Source of the DNA: Marinomonas arctica
GTDB taxonomy: Bacteria > Pseudomonadota > Gammaproteobacteria > Pseudomonadales > Marinomonadaceae
Reading direction: 5' to 3'
Assembly (NCBI RefSeq): GCF_003259225.1
Contig: NZ_QHJF01000001.1
Coordinates: 1-64,000, forward strand
Length of the DNA stretch: 64,000 nucleotides
The notes under the pieces were generated by a model that worked only from the letters and a program-made list of their open reading frames with translations, ran no database searches and was not told the DNA's origin. The position numbers and the translations under genes are program-made. Below, one piece after another: positions 8,211-18,083 of the stretch; within the stretch, counting starts at the first letter, position 1; each line of letters starts with the position of its first letter.

Positions 8211-9728
8211 TTAAAAGAACCCGAGCGGGTTGATATCGTAACTGACTAACATGTTTTTCGTTTGCTGATAGTGCTCTAACGCAATTTTATGCGTCTCACG
8301 ACCAACGCCGGATTTTTTATAGCCACCAAAAGCGGAGTGGGCAGGATACTGGTGATAACAGTTCATCCAAACACGTCCAGCTTCCAGGTTACGCCCCATA
8401 CGATAAGCAAGATTCGTATCTCTTGTCCAAACCCCTGCGCCCAAACCAAATTCGCTGTCATTAGCAATCGCCAGCGCTTCCGCTTCGTCTTTAAAAGTCG
8501 TCACACTCACCACTGGACCAAAAATTTCTTCTTGGAAGATACGCATTTCGTTGGAGCCTTTGAACAAGGTCGGCTGTACATAAAAGCCTTTACCTAAACC
8601 ATCAACCGATTCAATGCCCCCACCAATCAACAACTCCGCGCCCTCGTTCTTACCAATGTCAATGTAGCTCATGATTTTATCAAACTGTTGTTTTGATGCT
8701 TGAGCCCCCACTTGCACATCCGTGTCCAAAGGGTTACCGCGTTTAATGGTTTTCGTACGTTCAATAACCAAGGCCATAAAATCGTCGTAGATGGATTCAT
8801 GAATCAAGGCACGAGATGGGCAAGTACACACTTCACCTTGGTTGAAGAAAGCCAACACCAAACCCTCCACACATTTGCTGATAAAAGCATCTTCTTGCTG
8901 CATAACATCAGCAAAATAAATATTGGGCGATTTGCCACCTAATTCGACGGTTGAAGGAATAATGTTTTCGGCCGCACATTTCAAAATATGCGAACCCACT
9001 GGCGTTGATCCGGTAAAAGCAATCTTAGCAATGCGCTTACTGGTTGCCAGCGCTTCACCGGCTTCTTTGCCGTAGCCGTTAACAATATTCAGTACGCCTG
9101 GTGGCAACAGATCTTGAATCACTTTAACCAATTCTAGAATCGACGCGGGTGTTTGCTCTGCTGGTTTAAGAACCACACAGTTGCCCGCGGCAAGCGCTGG
9201 CGCGAGTTTCCATGCCGCCATCAAGATAGGAAAGTTCCAAGGAATGATTTGACCAACCACCCCTAATGGCTCATGAAAATGATAAGCCACAGTATGCTCA
9301 TCTAGCTCAGCGGTACTGCCTTCTTGTGCTCGCAAACAGCCCGCAAAGTAACGAAAATGATCAGCGGCTAAGGGAATATCAGCGTTTAAGGTTTCACGAA
9401 CCGCTTTGCCATTGTCCCATGTTTCGGCCACGGCCAACGCTTCTAGGTTTTGTTCAATACGATCCGCAATTTTTAACAGGATATTGGAACGATTAGTAAC
9501 CGATGTCTTCCCCCAAGCCGCACGTGCTGCATGCGCCGCATCTAGGGCAAGGTTGATATCTTCTTCAGTAGAACGAGGAATTCGGCAAAATACTTCACCA
9601 TTGACGGGGCTAATATTGTCAAAATATTGACCTTTCACTGGCGCCACCCATTCACCACCGATGAAATTACCGTACTCGGCTTCAAATGTAATAAGGCTAC
9701 CATGGGTACCAGGTTGTGCGTAGATCAT
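8211..9728 (-). CDS. aldB: NAD(P)-dependent aldehyde dehydrogenase, AldB/ExaC type
   Basis: Oxidises short-chain aldehydes such as acetaldehyde to the acid in the cytoplasm. At 505 residues it is collinear with E. coli AldB, including the family-typical CTCPSR. General base Glu262 lies in [10 protein letters not shown] and catalytic Cys301 in [11 protein letters not shown]. The cofactor segment PWNFP is at about residues 163-167. A strong ribosome site (GGAGACACC) precedes ATG 9728. An AraC-family gene is divergently transcribed 243 bp away, the usual arrangement for alcohol- or amine-induced aldehyde dehydrogenases, so it is probably the regulator. Substrate preference is inferred. Confidence 0.93.
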   Translation of the reverse strand: MIYAQPGTHGSLITFEAEYGNFIGGEWVAPVKGQYFDNISPVNGEVFCRIPRSTEEDINLALDAAHAARAAWGKTSVTNRSNILLKIADRIEQNLEALAVAETWDNGKAVRETLNADIPLAADHFRYFAGCLRAQEGSTAELDEHTVAYHFHEPLGVVGQIIPWNFPILMAAWKLAPALAAGNCVVLKPAEQTPASILELVKVIQDLLPPGVLNIVNGYGKEAGEALATSKRIAKIAFTGSTPVGSHILKCAAENIIPSTVELGGKSPNIYFADVMQQEDAFISKCVEGLVLAFFNQGEVCTCPSRALIHESIYDDFMALVIERTKTIKRGNPLDTDVQVGAQASKQQFDKIMSYIDIGKNEGAELLIGGGIESVDGLGKGFYVQPTLFKGSNEMRIFQEEIFGPVVSVTTFKDEAEALAIANDSEFGLGAGVWTRDTNLAYRMGRNLEAGRVWMNCYHQYPAHSAFGGYKKSGVGRETHKIALEHYQQTKNMLVSYDINPLGFF

Positions 9729-9971
9729 AAGGTGTCTCCAGTCTTGTTGTTTTTATATCAGGCGTTAATCTTAGTTTTAACCTTGTCCATTAAGAGTAGA
9801 AACAATAGCCCAAAAAAACTTGCCTGAGAGTCCACGAAACTTGTCTCGCGATCCATTTCTGCCATGTTATTTGTATTGACCCATAAGTCAGCAAGAGTGA
9901 TGATAAGCGCAAGAAAATACGCCATACCACACAATCAAAATAAAAAGTATTAAGATCTAAGAGGTGTGTAA

Positions 9972-10895
9972 ATGAGTCGTTCTGTATCCGTAGAAAAAAC
10001 ATTATTGAAGCACAAACGTGCGCCTATTCAGCTGGTCGAAAATCGTGTTTGCTTTGCTGGGCCACACTCTGAATTAAGTATTTACGACACCTATGAGCAG
10101 GCTCAAAAAGTCAGTCTAAAAGCGGATTCGCTGCTGTATTGCGGTATGGTGACGGGCGCCAAAGTCATGCATACCAAGCATCGTGACAACATCCCTTTTC
10201 TTCCGCATGAGTCTTTTATATTGGCTCCCAAAGAAGAAGTTTTTATCGACTTCCCTGAAGCCCAATTTCACACTCCAACGACTTGCCTCACCATCGCCAT
10301 TTCGCAAGAAAGAGTCGCGCAAATTTGTGATCGCATGAATGATATTATGATCGAGTCTTTGCCTTCGGGCGCCGTACTAGACCCAAATCAACACCTTCAC
10401 ACTTTGCACACACAGGCAACACAACAAGTCATCGATCGTCTTACCAGTGATTTTCTGCGCAATGACCCAGACCGAGATTTGCTGGTTGACTTTGGGGTCA
10501 GTGAACTGGTCACGCGCATTCTAAGACATCATGGTCGAGACGCTCTATTACGTTTTACACAACATTCGCCCGATGCGAATGGCCTCACTTGCGTTATTCA
10601 ATGGATAGAACACAATCTCGCGCAACCACTAGACATCTGCCAGCTTGCTAAAATGGCTTGCATGAGCCGCAGCCGTTTCTTCGAAAGCTTCAAACGCCAA
10701 CTAGGCTGTACGCCAGTAGAATATCAGCATCAACGCCGAATGAGCCGCGCCTACCAACGTTTACAAGAAAAATGTTCGGTTACCGAAGTAAGCTACGAGC
10801 TGGGCTATTTAAGTTTGAGCCATTTTAGCCGACGCTTCCACCAACACTTTGGCATGTCTCCTCGACAAGTCGCGCAAAGCAAACTCCACTCATGA
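9972..10895 (+). CDS. AraC family transcriptional regulator
   Basis: Cytoplasmic DNA-binding regulator of 307 residues. The N-terminal two thirds is a ligand-sensing domain of the AraC-binding type without clear enzyme motifs. The C-terminal hundred residues hold two helix-turn-helix units: DICQLAKMACMSRSRFFESF followed by LGCTPVEYQHQRRMSRA, then VTEVSYELGYLSLSHFSRRF and HFGMSPRQV. It is divergent from the aldehyde dehydrogenase and most likely activates it in response to an alcohol, amine or aldehyde. It converges with an MFS gene 20 bp downstream. Confidence 0.92.
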   Translation: MSRSVSVEKTLLKHKRAPIQLVENRVCFAGPHSELSIYDTYEQAQKVSLKADSLLYCGMVTGAKVMHTKHRDNIPFLPHESFILAPKEEVFIDFPEAQFHTPTTCLTIAISQERVAQICDRMNDIMIESLPSGAVLDPNQHLHTLHTQATQQVIDRLTSDFLRNDPDRDLLVDFGVSELVTRILRHHGRDALLRFTQHSPDANGLTCVIQWIEHNLAQPLDICQLAKMACMSRSRFFESFKRQLGCTPVEYQHQRRMSRAYQRLQEKCSVTEVSYELGYLSLSHFSRRFHQHFGMSPRQVAQSKLHS

Positions 10896-10915
10896 TAAGG
10901 CCGACTCATCGCGGT

Positions 10916-12133
10916 CTAAAACACGTGCCGTAATGTCGAGCGACAATAGATGAATGCCCCCAACATAAAAATCAAACTACACATCAAAGCAAAAAATGGA
11001 ACCAACTGACCAAGTTGATAAAGAGACGCCAAAATCACCGGCCCTAGGGCAGCACCAAGCCCCTGCATAGAAGCATTGACACTGGCTAAGCGGCTTTGCT
11101 GACTGTCTTTTACCAATAAGGTTTGTGCCGTCACTATCCCAGGGAATAAAAAGCCAAAACCGGCCCCAAATAACCCCATGGCCAGTAACACACCCGCGTA
11201 GGAATCCAAGAAAATAAACGCGAACTGAGCGAGCACGCCCACTCCAACGCCACTGAAGATTAAAGTCACCACGCCCAACTGAAACCTAGGCACCAAGATC
11301 ATTTGTACCAAAATGCTAAAACAAGACATGGTCATCATGGCAAAGCCTAACTGATGGGTCGTCTGCGCCACATCAAGCTGAAACCTATCTTGAATCAGAA
11401 AACTCATAATTTGTTGCACCCCCGTCATCGATAAAATCGACAACGACGACATACATAAAAATGGCATCACAGGCTGAGTAAACCAGTTAATGGCTGGCGG
11501 TTTTTCAAACTGACGCACATGCTTGGCGTCTTTCACAAAAAACACCACCAATAAGCCTGCACAACCAGCCAATAACGCAATAATATAAAACGGCGCTGTC
11601 AGTCCCAAGCTGCTTAATAAAGACGCGAAAGCTGGACCTAAAATCATGCCAATACTAAAGGAAGCGCCGATCATCGCAATAGTAGAACTGCGACGCTTAA
11701 TATCGGTATGAGCAATCAAATAGGTTTGGATGGAAGGCAACACCCCAGCAATACCAAGAGAAAACACAATGCGTAAAGCAAACACAAAATAATACGTCTG
11801 CTCAGCGGATAATTGCCTCGCTAACGCTTCTTGTAGCACAAACCCTGTTAAAGCAATGGTAATAGCGTAGCTACTCATACCAATAATCACTGAACGCACA
11901 CGGCCAATTCGATTAATGATGCTCCCCCATAAAAAGGCAGCCACCACAAAGGTTGCCGCCCCCGCAGTAATCAGTGTGCTAATTCGCACATCCGCCAAAC
12001 CGATCTCACGACCAATAGGGGGTAAAGAGGTAAAAATAAACGATTGTCCAATTCCCACGGCCATTAAACAAGACAGCAATAGCCAGCGGGACAGTCGGCC
12101 ATGAAGCGACGAATCTGTAGCAGAAAAAATCAA
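10916..12133 (-). CDS. MFS transporter
   Basis: Twelve-helix major facilitator of 405 residues, probably a drug or metabolite exporter. The loop motif after helix 2 is WGSIINRIGRVRSVIIG (near residues 69-85), the usual MFS loop 2-3 signature. GPAFASLLSSLGLTAPF after helix 5 resembles the exporter-specific motif C. The frame starts at TTG (12133), which has AAGGAT at good spacing; no ATG occurs before the first helix, so the TTG is likely genuine. It is divergent from another MFS gene across a 222-bp gap. Substrate unknown. Confidence 0.85.
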   Translation of the reverse strand: MIFSATDSSLHGRLSRWLLLSCLMAVGIGQSFIFTSLPPIGREIGLADVRISTLITAGAATFVVAAFLWGSIINRIGRVRSVIIGMSSYAITIALTGFVLQEALARQLSAEQTYYFVFALRIVFSLGIAGVLPSIQTYLIAHTDIKRRSSTIAMIGASFSIGMILGPAFASLLSSLGLTAPFYIIALLAGCAGLLVVFFVKDAKHVRQFEKPPAINWFTQPVMPFLCMSSLSILSMTGVQQIMSFLIQDRFQLDVAQTTHQLGFAMMTMSCFSILVQMILVPRFQLGVVTLIFSGVGVGVLAQFAFIFLDSYAGVLLAMGLFGAGFGFLFPGIVTAQTLLVKDSQQSRLASVNASMQGLGAALGPVILASLYQLGQLVPFFALMCSLIFMLGAFIYCRSTLRHVF

Positions 12134-12301
12134 TGTGAATCCTTATCATCAAATAGCCCTCTGCTTAAGCAGTAAACAGGCTGACAAAAAACCGTCGGGG
12201 GTCGGTATTAGGAGGCTAGTTATCATCCTGATAAATAGGCCAATAATCTAACATAGTTCTCTCTGTTTTTCTGGTTACGCTCAGAACAAAACGACTATTT
12301 A

Positions 12302-12320
12302 GATAAAAATAATGACTATC
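12302..12320. promoter_or_regulatory. Fur-box-like sequence
   Basis: GATAAAAATAATGACTATC matches 15 of 19 positions of the Fur consensus GATAATGATAATCATTATC. It lies 36 bp before the EntS-like MFS gene. The position suits iron-dependent repression, but the local DNA is AT-rich and a chance match is possible. Confidence 0.4.
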
Positions 12321-12355
12321 AAGAAAGAAATAAAAATGCTTAAATTTTCTTTTTT

Positions 12356-13588
12356 ATGCCAAATCGAAAAAACACCATGCCGTCACTCTTTCAACACCCG
12401 AATTTTGTTCATTTCTGGATCGGCCAAATAGCCTCTTCTTTCGCCTTCCAAATGTTGAGTGTCGGCATTGGCTGGCAAATGTACGACTTAACCAACAGTC
12501 CAATGGCACTAGGCTTAGTAGGACTGTGTCAATTTCTCCCGCAATTATTATTGACCTTGGTCGTAGGGCACGTTGCAGATCGCTATAATCGTCGGCTTAT
12601 CTGTGTCTGCACACGTTTAACCATGGCAATGACGGTGGCCATCCTAGCGTATGGCAATATTACAGCCACTATTTCGGCCAATATGATTTACGCCTGCGCT
12701 GCGCTTCTTGGCACCGCAAGAGCCTTCGAAATGCCTGCAAATCAAGCGATTTTACCGAACCTGATCCCAAATGCCCTGCTGTCCCGTGCGGTTAGCGCCA
12801 TGGCTTCAGCACGAGAGATATCCGTTATAGCAGGTCCTGCACTGGGTGGACTCATTTATCTTTTAGGGCCGACGACACTGTATTTATCCAGCATGAGTTG
12901 TTTTCTCATCTCCTGCATTATCATGTTTTTCTTACGTTATAACTTTACCGTAAAAAGCAAATCCCCCATTAGCATCGAACATCTGTTTGGTGGATTAACC
13001 TTTATACGTGGCAATAAAGTCATCTTGGGGTCAGTCTCATTGGATATGTTTGCTGTGCTACTCGGTGGCGCCACGGCATTGTTGCCAATCGTTGCAAAAG
13101 ACATTCTTCATACAGGGCCTTGGGGCTTAGGTTTACTGCGCTGCGCTCCGGCATTAGGCGCGTTATTAATGTCTGTCTACTTAGCACGCCACCCTTTGAC
13201 TCACAGTGTGGGGAAAATTATGTTCGCCGCCGTCGCGATTTTTGGTGTTGCGACCATCCTCTTTGGTTTATCTGAAAACCTTATTCTCTCTATGTTAGCA
13301 CTGGTTCTTTTAGGCGCTTCAGACATGATCAGCGTGGTCATTCGCTCCACGTTAGTACAATTAGAAACACCAGATGACATGCGAGGGCGCGTCAGCGCAG
13401 CCAACTCTGTGTTTATTGGCAGTTCGAATCAATTAGGAGAATTCGAATCTGGAGTGACAGCAGCTTGGTTTGGCGTGGTTCCAGCCATTGTCATTGGTGG
13501 AGCAGGAACCATTGCCGTGGTGGGGCTCTGGATGTATCTGTTTCCAGATTTGCTAAAGCGTCACACCTTAGACAAAGCAAATGAGTAA
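12356..13588 (+). CDS. MFS transporter, EntS-like (MFS_3)
   Basis: Twelve-helix exporter of 410 residues related to the enterobactin exporter EntS group. It shows FVHFWIGQIASSFAFQM at the N-terminus, the loop motif GHVADRYNRR, and a late DMRGRVSAANSVFIGSSNQLGEFESG stretch seen in this group. Neither candidate start (ATG 12356 or ATG 12377) has a clear ribosome site. A possible Fur box lies upstream. No siderophore biosynthesis gene is nearby, so the substrate could be a siderophore made elsewhere or something else. It converges with the next MFS gene with only 5 bp between stops. Confidence 0.85.
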   Translation: MPNRKNTMPSLFQHPNFVHFWIGQIASSFAFQMLSVGIGWQMYDLTNSPMALGLVGLCQFLPQLLLTLVVGHVADRYNRRLICVCTRLTMAMTVAILAYGNITATISANMIYACAALLGTARAFEMPANQAILPNLIPNALLSRAVSAMASAREISVIAGPALGGLIYLLGPTTLYLSSMSCFLISCIIMFFLRYNFTVKSKSPISIEHLFGGLTFIRGNKVILGSVSLDMFAVLLGGATALLPIVAKDILHTGPWGLGLLRCAPALGALLMSVYLARHPLTHSVGKIMFAAVAIFGVATILFGLSENLILSMLALVLLGASDMISVVIRSTLVQLETPDDMRGRVSAANSVFIGSSNQLGEFESGVTAAWFGVVPAIVIGGAGTIAVVGLWMYLFPDLLKRHTLDKANE

Positions 13589-13593
13589 CCTTG

Positions 13594-14781
13594 CTACGCT
13601 GACGATGAAACCGAACGTTTCAAAATACTATGAAAAAGACCAAATAAAGCCAGAGCGTAAGCTAAAAAGCTGATACTCAATGACGTCAGCCCAAACTGTC
13701 CACCTATTAGTCCACTCAAAAATGGTAGCGTCATTGCCCCCAAGACAGCGGCACTCATCTGAAAACCGATGGCGTGTACTGAGTAATGTTTACCAACCCG
13801 TGCGGCTGTTTGCGAAATCATACAAGGAAAGATGGGGGCGGCACAAAATCCCATAAGCGCCAATCCCAAATAGCTAGCGTAAGGTGTCATACTGAAGGTA
13901 AAGAAGAGCGCACCGAACGCCATGCCAGCCAAACAAAGACGTAATAACTGATCAACCGAAAAACGCTCAACTAAGAAACCAAAAATAGCGCGGCCAAATG
14001 CCAAAGCCCCCCAATATACCGCCACCCAAGTACCCGCGCTGGCAAGGGAAATACCACGAGACTCTGTCATCACAGTGAATGCCCATTGCCCCACTCCGAC
14101 CTCTACCCCTGAGTACAGAAAGAAAAAGACAATCTGGAAGCGAATCACTGGGTGTTTTAAAGCCTGGAGTTGCGTCACAGGTACAAGAGCTTCTGAAGAA
14201 ACCTCGGCTTTTTTAGGCGCATGCTTGTCACTTTCCCACAGGTGGCGACTAAACAAAAACACCAGCGTCATGGTAAATAAGATGATAGCGATCACAGCAT
14301 AACCGAGACGCCAATTTTGCGAAAAACTCACTAAAACACTGGTAACAATAACCGGGCCTGCGGTCGCCCCTACGCCAAATGCGGCGTGTAACCAGTTCAT
14401 ATGTTTTGTAGAGAAATGCTCTGCGGCATAGGCATTTAATCCTGCGTCAATGGCACCGGACCCCATGCCAATCACCACAGAAAACAAAGCAAAAATCCAA
14501 AAAGCAGGGCTGAAATAAAACCCGCATAAACCACTGCTCACCAGCAAGCTGCTCACCACCAGCAACCAGCCGACACCAAAGCGGTTCATCAGATAACCAA
14601 CCGAAAAACTCGATATCAGATAACCGATACCTCCAGCGGCAATCACCAAGCCTAACCACCCCATTGGGACAGCAAAGGCCGTTCGCACAAAGGGCCAGTT
14701 AATCCCATGGGCCGCATCCGGCAATCCTAAACTGATAAATCCTAAGTAAGCAATAAACAATAACACGCCTGATGTGCGCAC
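13594..14781 (-). CDS. MFS transporter
   Basis: Major facilitator of 395 residues with about twelve hydrophobic segments. It shows GYLMNRFGVGWLLVVSSLL after helix 2 and a pattern (GSGAIDAGLNAYAAEHF, NWLHAAFGVGATAGPVI) typical of the FucP/YbjJ-like MFS branch associated with sugars or small metabolites. The start is GTG at 14781 with AAGGAT upstream. A single gene of unknown substrate, it is transcribed toward the EntS-like gene, and the small membrane protein gene 14878-15153 lies 96 bp upstream on the same strand. Confidence 0.85.
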   Translation of the reverse strand: MRTSGVLLFIAYLGFISLGLPDAAHGINWPFVRTAFAVPMGWLGLVIAAGGIGYLISSFSVGYLMNRFGVGWLLVVSSLLVSSGLCGFYFSPAFWIFALFSVVIGMGSGAIDAGLNAYAAEHFSTKHMNWLHAAFGVGATAGPVIVTSVLVSFSQNWRLGYAVIAIILFTMTLVFLFSRHLWESDKHAPKKAEVSSEALVPVTQLQALKHPVIRFQIVFFFLYSGVEVGVGQWAFTVMTESRGISLASAGTWVAVYWGALAFGRAIFGFLVERFSVDQLLRLCLAGMAFGALFFTFSMTPYASYLGLALMGFCAAPIFPCMISQTAARVGKHYSVHAIGFQMSAAVLGAMTLPFLSGLIGGQFGLTSLSISFLAYALALFGLFHSILKRSVSSSA

Positions 14782-14877
14782 TAACTTATCCTTAAATTTG
14801 TTTTTGCTTATTTGAACCGATTCGTGTTTTCAATAAAATCTTTAAATTCACTTAAATTGACTTAAGATAAAGATTTG

Positions 14878-15153
14878 CTACTTGTACCATCGGCGCTTAT
14901 CTTTCTCGATCGGTTTCCACTTCCAATTTGGGGCTTCTCCTTTCCAGAGATACACCAACAATAGAACGAAAGTCATACTGGCAACCAGCACAGCCCATTT
15001 GAGAAGCGCTTCTTTAGGATCAACAGCGAAACTGACGATGGCCACACTAACAATATACAACACCAATACCAGCCAACCTTGCCAAGTGTTAGGTTTTCCC
15101 CACCCCCAGCCATTGTCTTTCGCTGGAAACCACACTGTTTTCTTATCTGTCAT
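14878..15153 (-). CDS. Small two-helix membrane protein of unknown function
   Basis: A 91-residue protein with a Trp/Gly-rich N-terminus (WFPAKDNGWGWGKPNTWQGW), two hydrophobic segments (about 28-43 and 52-68) and a basic C-terminus. Proteins with the same WFPAK-GWGWG start occur widely in Proteobacteria without assigned function, to my knowledge. Its ATG at 15153 is preceded by a purine-rich stretch. The MFS gene 13594-14781 is 96 bp downstream on the same strand and could be co-transcribed. Confidence 0.75.
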   Translation of the reverse strand: MTDKKTVWFPAKDNGWGWGKPNTWQGWLVLVLYIVSVAIVSFAVDPKEALLKWAVLVASMTFVLLLVYLWKGEAPNWKWKPIEKDKRRWYK

Positions 15154-15221
15154 GCCTTAAAGCCTCAAATGTAAAGGTTTATCCTGTCTGTGCTGCGTCA
15201 CTTTGCCTGAATTTATGACAT

Positions 15222-15252
15222 AAAAAAAGAGCCTGTATTAAACAGACTCTTT
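15222..15252 (-). terminator. Terminator downstream of folE
   Basis: AAAAGAG-CTGT and ACAG-CTCTTTT arms form a hairpin with one mismatch and an ATTAA loop. The minus strand runs into a T tract (A run at 15222-15229). It follows the folE stop by about 65 bp. Confidence 0.7.
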
Positions 15253-15315
15253 TCGTTTGAGTACTTATGATGCTTTTCAGTGAATCCAATTGCCTTAGCA
15301 GCACATCTTGCCAAC

Positions 15316-15999
15316 CTATCTGGCAAGGAACTCCCCACGGGTTTTATCACTGCGTTTGAACAACCCACCCAAAGCGGTGGTTTGAGTCGAGGAGCTGGCA
15401 TCCATGACACCGCGTGCTTTTACACAATAATGCACAGCACTGATGCTAACGGCTACGTTATCCGTTTCCAACAAGGTCTGTAGCGTCACTAAAATTTGCT
15501 GTGTCAAACGCTCTTGTACCTGCGGACGCTGTGCAAAAAAGCGCACGATACGGTTGATCTTCGACAAACCGATAATCTTCGTTTTCGGCAAATAAGCCAC
15601 TTTCGCCAACCCATCGATAGTAACAAAATGATGTTCACAGGTACTGGTAAAACTAATATCACTCACCTTGACCATTTCATCTACTTGCATCTTGTTTTCA
15701 ATGACGGTGATCTTAGGAAACAAGGCATAGTCCAGACCTGAAAAAATCTCTTTCACATACATTTTGGCTATTCGATGCGGTGTTTCTGCCAAACTGTCAT
15801 CACTTAAATCTAGGCCGAGCGTTGTCACAATATCTTCAAACGAGTGTTTAATACGCTGATATTTTTCTTCATTGGTTAGACCATTATCAATCATCGGGGT
15901 TTCTAAACCGCTGTTGATAAGAGCATCACGTACTTTTATCGCCGCATCAGACAAGACGGGACGATGTAAATTGGTTTGTTCAGCTGTGTTAGCTTTCAT
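15316..15999 (-). CDS. folE: GTP cyclohydrolase I
   Basis: Zinc enzyme converting GTP to 7,8-dihydroneopterin triphosphate, the first step of pterin and folate synthesis. The 227-residue protein is closely collinear with E. coli Fol[21 protein letters not shown], then the zinc and catalytic segment [33 protein letters not shown], and the second zinc cysteine in HYCVKARGV. It lies 72 bp downstream of folM on the same strand, so the two probably form an operon making tetrahydromonapterin, which serves phenylalanine hydroxylase in related bacteria. No phhA is in the window. Confidence 0.97.
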   Translation of the reverse strand: MKANTAEQTNLHRPVLSDAAIKVRDALINSGLETPMIDNGLTNEEKYQRIKHSFEDIVTTLGLDLSDDSLAETPHRIAKMYVKEIFSGLDYALFPKITVIENKMQVDEMVKVSDISFTSTCEHHFVTIDGLAKVAYLPKTKIIGLSKINRIVRFFAQRPQVQERLTQQILVTLQTLLETDNVAVSISAVHYCVKARGVMDASSSTQTTALGGLFKRSDKTRGEFLAR

Positions 16000-16071
16000 A
16001 TGTTTGTCCTAAGTTGCTTAACCCTGTCACATGACACGGAGGCGTTCAAAAAAGAGGTGCTATTTGGTTAA

Positions 16072-16794
16072 TTAGACCAAATGACGACCCCCATCAAGTG
16101 ACAAGGTTCGACCTGTCATATAGCGACTGCCTAATATATACTGCACGGCCATGACGCCTTCTTGTTCTCCTGGCGCTTTGCGAAGCAGTGACTTATTCAA
16201 TGCTTTATTACGGTATTCGTCATCATCGCTTTCATTAAACATCAACAATGATGGTGCAATCGCATTCACTTTTACCTTAGGGGCAAAGCGTTTAGCAAAA
16301 GAGCAAGTTAAATTAGCCAAACCCGCTTTACTCGCTGCATAGGCAATATGTTTATCACTGCCTTTCTCTACCACGTAATCCGTCATATGAATGATGTCTG
16401 CTTGCCCATCTTGCTCAGAACCTGCACATAATAATGCTTCAAAGGCCAGATTTATACGATAAGGTGCAAATACATGCACTTGCCACATTTTTTCCATTAA
16501 TAAGGCCGTATCAGCACACCCGTCCTCAGGCGCCCATTCAGACGCATTGTGAATAATGCCGCCTAATGCTGAGTAGCGACTGAGTATGGTCGCCACAAAT
16601 TCATCAACGCCAGATGCGGTTGAAAAATCGGCTTGAATGCAAGTCACCCCTTGTTCTTCTAATGCCACAATACTTTCTCGTTCTTTTCGATAAGTAATAA
16701 TGACGTCATATCCCTGTGCAAGTAGCGCTTTCGCACAGGCTAAACCTAGACGTTGCCCGCCGCCTGTAATGATAATAGGCATTTTACGCATCAT
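16072..16794 (-). CDS. folM: Dihydromonapterin reductase (FolM), SDR family
   Basis: Short-chain dehydrogenase of 240 residues reducing dihydromonapterin (and weakly dihydrofolate) with NADPH. It shows the Rossmann motif ITGGGQRLGLACAKALLAQG (residues 8-27), basic residues after the second strand (TYRKERES) suited to NADPH, the catalytic pair YAASKAG, and the FolM-typical ending GRTLSLDGGRHLV. It sits directly upstream of folE, which supports FolM over a generic SDR. Confidence 0.9.
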   Translation of the reverse strand: MMRKMPIIITGGGQRLGLACAKALLAQGYDVIITYRKERESIVALEEQGVTCIQADFSTASGVDEFVATILSRYSALGGIIHNASEWAPEDGCADTALLMEKMWQVHVFAPYRINLAFEALLCAGSEQDGQADIIHMTDYVVEKGSDKHIAYAASKAGLANLTCSFAKRFAPKVKVNAIAPSLLMFNESDDDEYRNKALNKSLLRKAPGEQEGVMAVQYILGSRYMTGRTLSLDGGRHLV

Positions 16795-17070
16795 AAGTAT
16801 CCGTTCCTATTGAGTTATCTTCATTAAGAAGATTGGTAAATACTATTTACTGAGTACTAAACTCTAATTACGCATACTTTTAGAAAAAAGATCAATCTTC
16901 ATCATCCGATACTTTTTTTTATACGTATGTCTATTGAACCATTTTTGTTTGCTCACTTCTAAAGAAGACATTAGTACAGATATACCGTGTCTGCTTTTGT
17001 AATCTAGCCCAACAATGGTCTATAACAATGTTCTGCTTAGTTTCATCAACCCTATAAGGAAGACATAGCA

Positions 17071-17994
17071 ATGACGTTATCATCAGAAAAAAACTCGCCT
17101 AGGCCAATATCAAGCAACAGCATTCCGCAAGAAGCGTTTGACTGGTACGATGAATACGCCCATGGCGACATAGATCGCCGCACTTTCTTATCCCGCTTAG
17201 GGACGCTCAGTGTCACTGGACTCACCCTTTCTGTTGTCGCTGGTGCGTTGACACCCAACTATGCGCTAGCGGAACAAGTGTCCTTTAATGATCCAGAGAT
17301 CAGCGCCAGTTATGTCGAATTTGACACACCTAATGGACACGGCAAAGGCCGCGGTTACTTAGTGATTCCCAAGAATGTCAATGCCGATAATAAAGCCCCT
17401 ACGGTGTTAGTTGCCCATGAAAATCGTGGTCTTAATCCTTATATCGAAGATGTGGCAAGACGCTTAGCAAAAGCAGGGTTCATTGCTTTTGCCCCTGATG
17501 CTCTGTTTCCTCTCGGTGGCTATCCTGGCAACGATGACGCGGGCCGCGAAATGCAAAAAACCTTAGATGGCAGCAAGATTGAAGGCGATTTCATGGACGC
17601 AGCAACCCTACTGAAAAATCACGAATTCAGCACAGGCAAAGTGGGTATGGTCGGATTCTGTTACGGTGGTTATTTAACCAACACATTGGCGGCGGCCATG
17701 CCGGATACCATTCAGGCAGGAGCGCCTTACTACGGCACGCCTGCCAAAGGCAATATAGATAAAATTAAAGCCGCTTTGCAAATTCACTTCGCAGAATTAG
17801 ATCAGCGAGTGAATGACACCTGGCCTGACTATGAGAAAGCGTTAAAAGCCAACAATGTAAATTACACTGCCTACGTTTACCCTAAAACAAACCATGGCTT
17901 TCATAATGATTCAACGGCTCGATATGATGAGAAAAACGCAGAATTGGCGTGGCAACGTACCATCAGTTTCTTTGAACAAAACCTACGCGCTTAA
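17071..17994 (+). CDS. Dienelactone hydrolase family protein with Tat signal
   Basis: Alpha/beta hydrolase of 307 residues. The N-terminus has a twin-arginine signal (RRTFLSRLGTLSVTGLTLSV, about residues 36-55, ending in ALA), so it is probably exported folded to the periplasm. The dienelactone hydrolase nucleophile is Cys in MVGFCYGGY, and the catalytic His lies in TNHGFHND. These enzymes cleave ester or lactone bonds; the periplasmic subgroup is often annotated as carboxymethylenebutenolidase, but no aromatic degradation genes are nearby, so the substrate is open. AAGGA lies upstream of the ATG. Monocistronic. Confidence 0.88.
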   Translation: MTLSSEKNSPRPISSNSIPQEAFDWYDEYAHGDIDRRTFLSRLGTLSVTGLTLSVVAGALTPNYALAEQVSFNDPEISASYVEFDTPNGHGKGRGYLVIPKNVNADNKAPTVLVAHENRGLNPYIEDVARRLAKAGFIAFAPDALFPLGGYPGNDDAGREMQKTLDGSKIEGDFMDAATLLKNHEFSTGKVGMVGFCYGGYLTNTLAAAMPDTIQAGAPYYGTPAKGNIDKIKAALQIHFAELDQRVNDTWPDYEKALKANNVNYTAYVYPKTNHGFHNDSTARYDEKNAELAWQRTISFFEQNLRA

Positions 17995-18055
17995 AGAATG
18001 AGCTTGCTTAACGGCAAGCAAAAGACCGTTGCACACCGAATAAAATAGGATGAGA

Positions 18056-18083
18056 TACGGCCTGTCATTAGTGACAGGCCGTA
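18056..18083. terminator. Perfect 12-bp hairpin between convergent genes
   Basis: TACGGCCTGTCA (18056-18067) pairs perfectly with TGACAGGCCGTA (18072-18083) around a TTAG loop that contains the glycosyltransferase stop codon. There is only a weak T tract (CTTTT) on the plus side, so it may be a terminator or a 3'-end stabiliser. Confidence 0.55.

Noticed and set aside
16025..16036. TGTCACATGACA between folM and folE as a PhoB box
   Set aside because: The two TGTCA units are inverted and 7 bp apart, not direct repeats with an 11-bp period.
18056..18083. TGTCA/TGACA sequences near the glycosyltransferase end as a PhoB box
   Set aside because: They are the two arms of a perfect 12-bp hairpin at the gene's 3' end and not a promoter.
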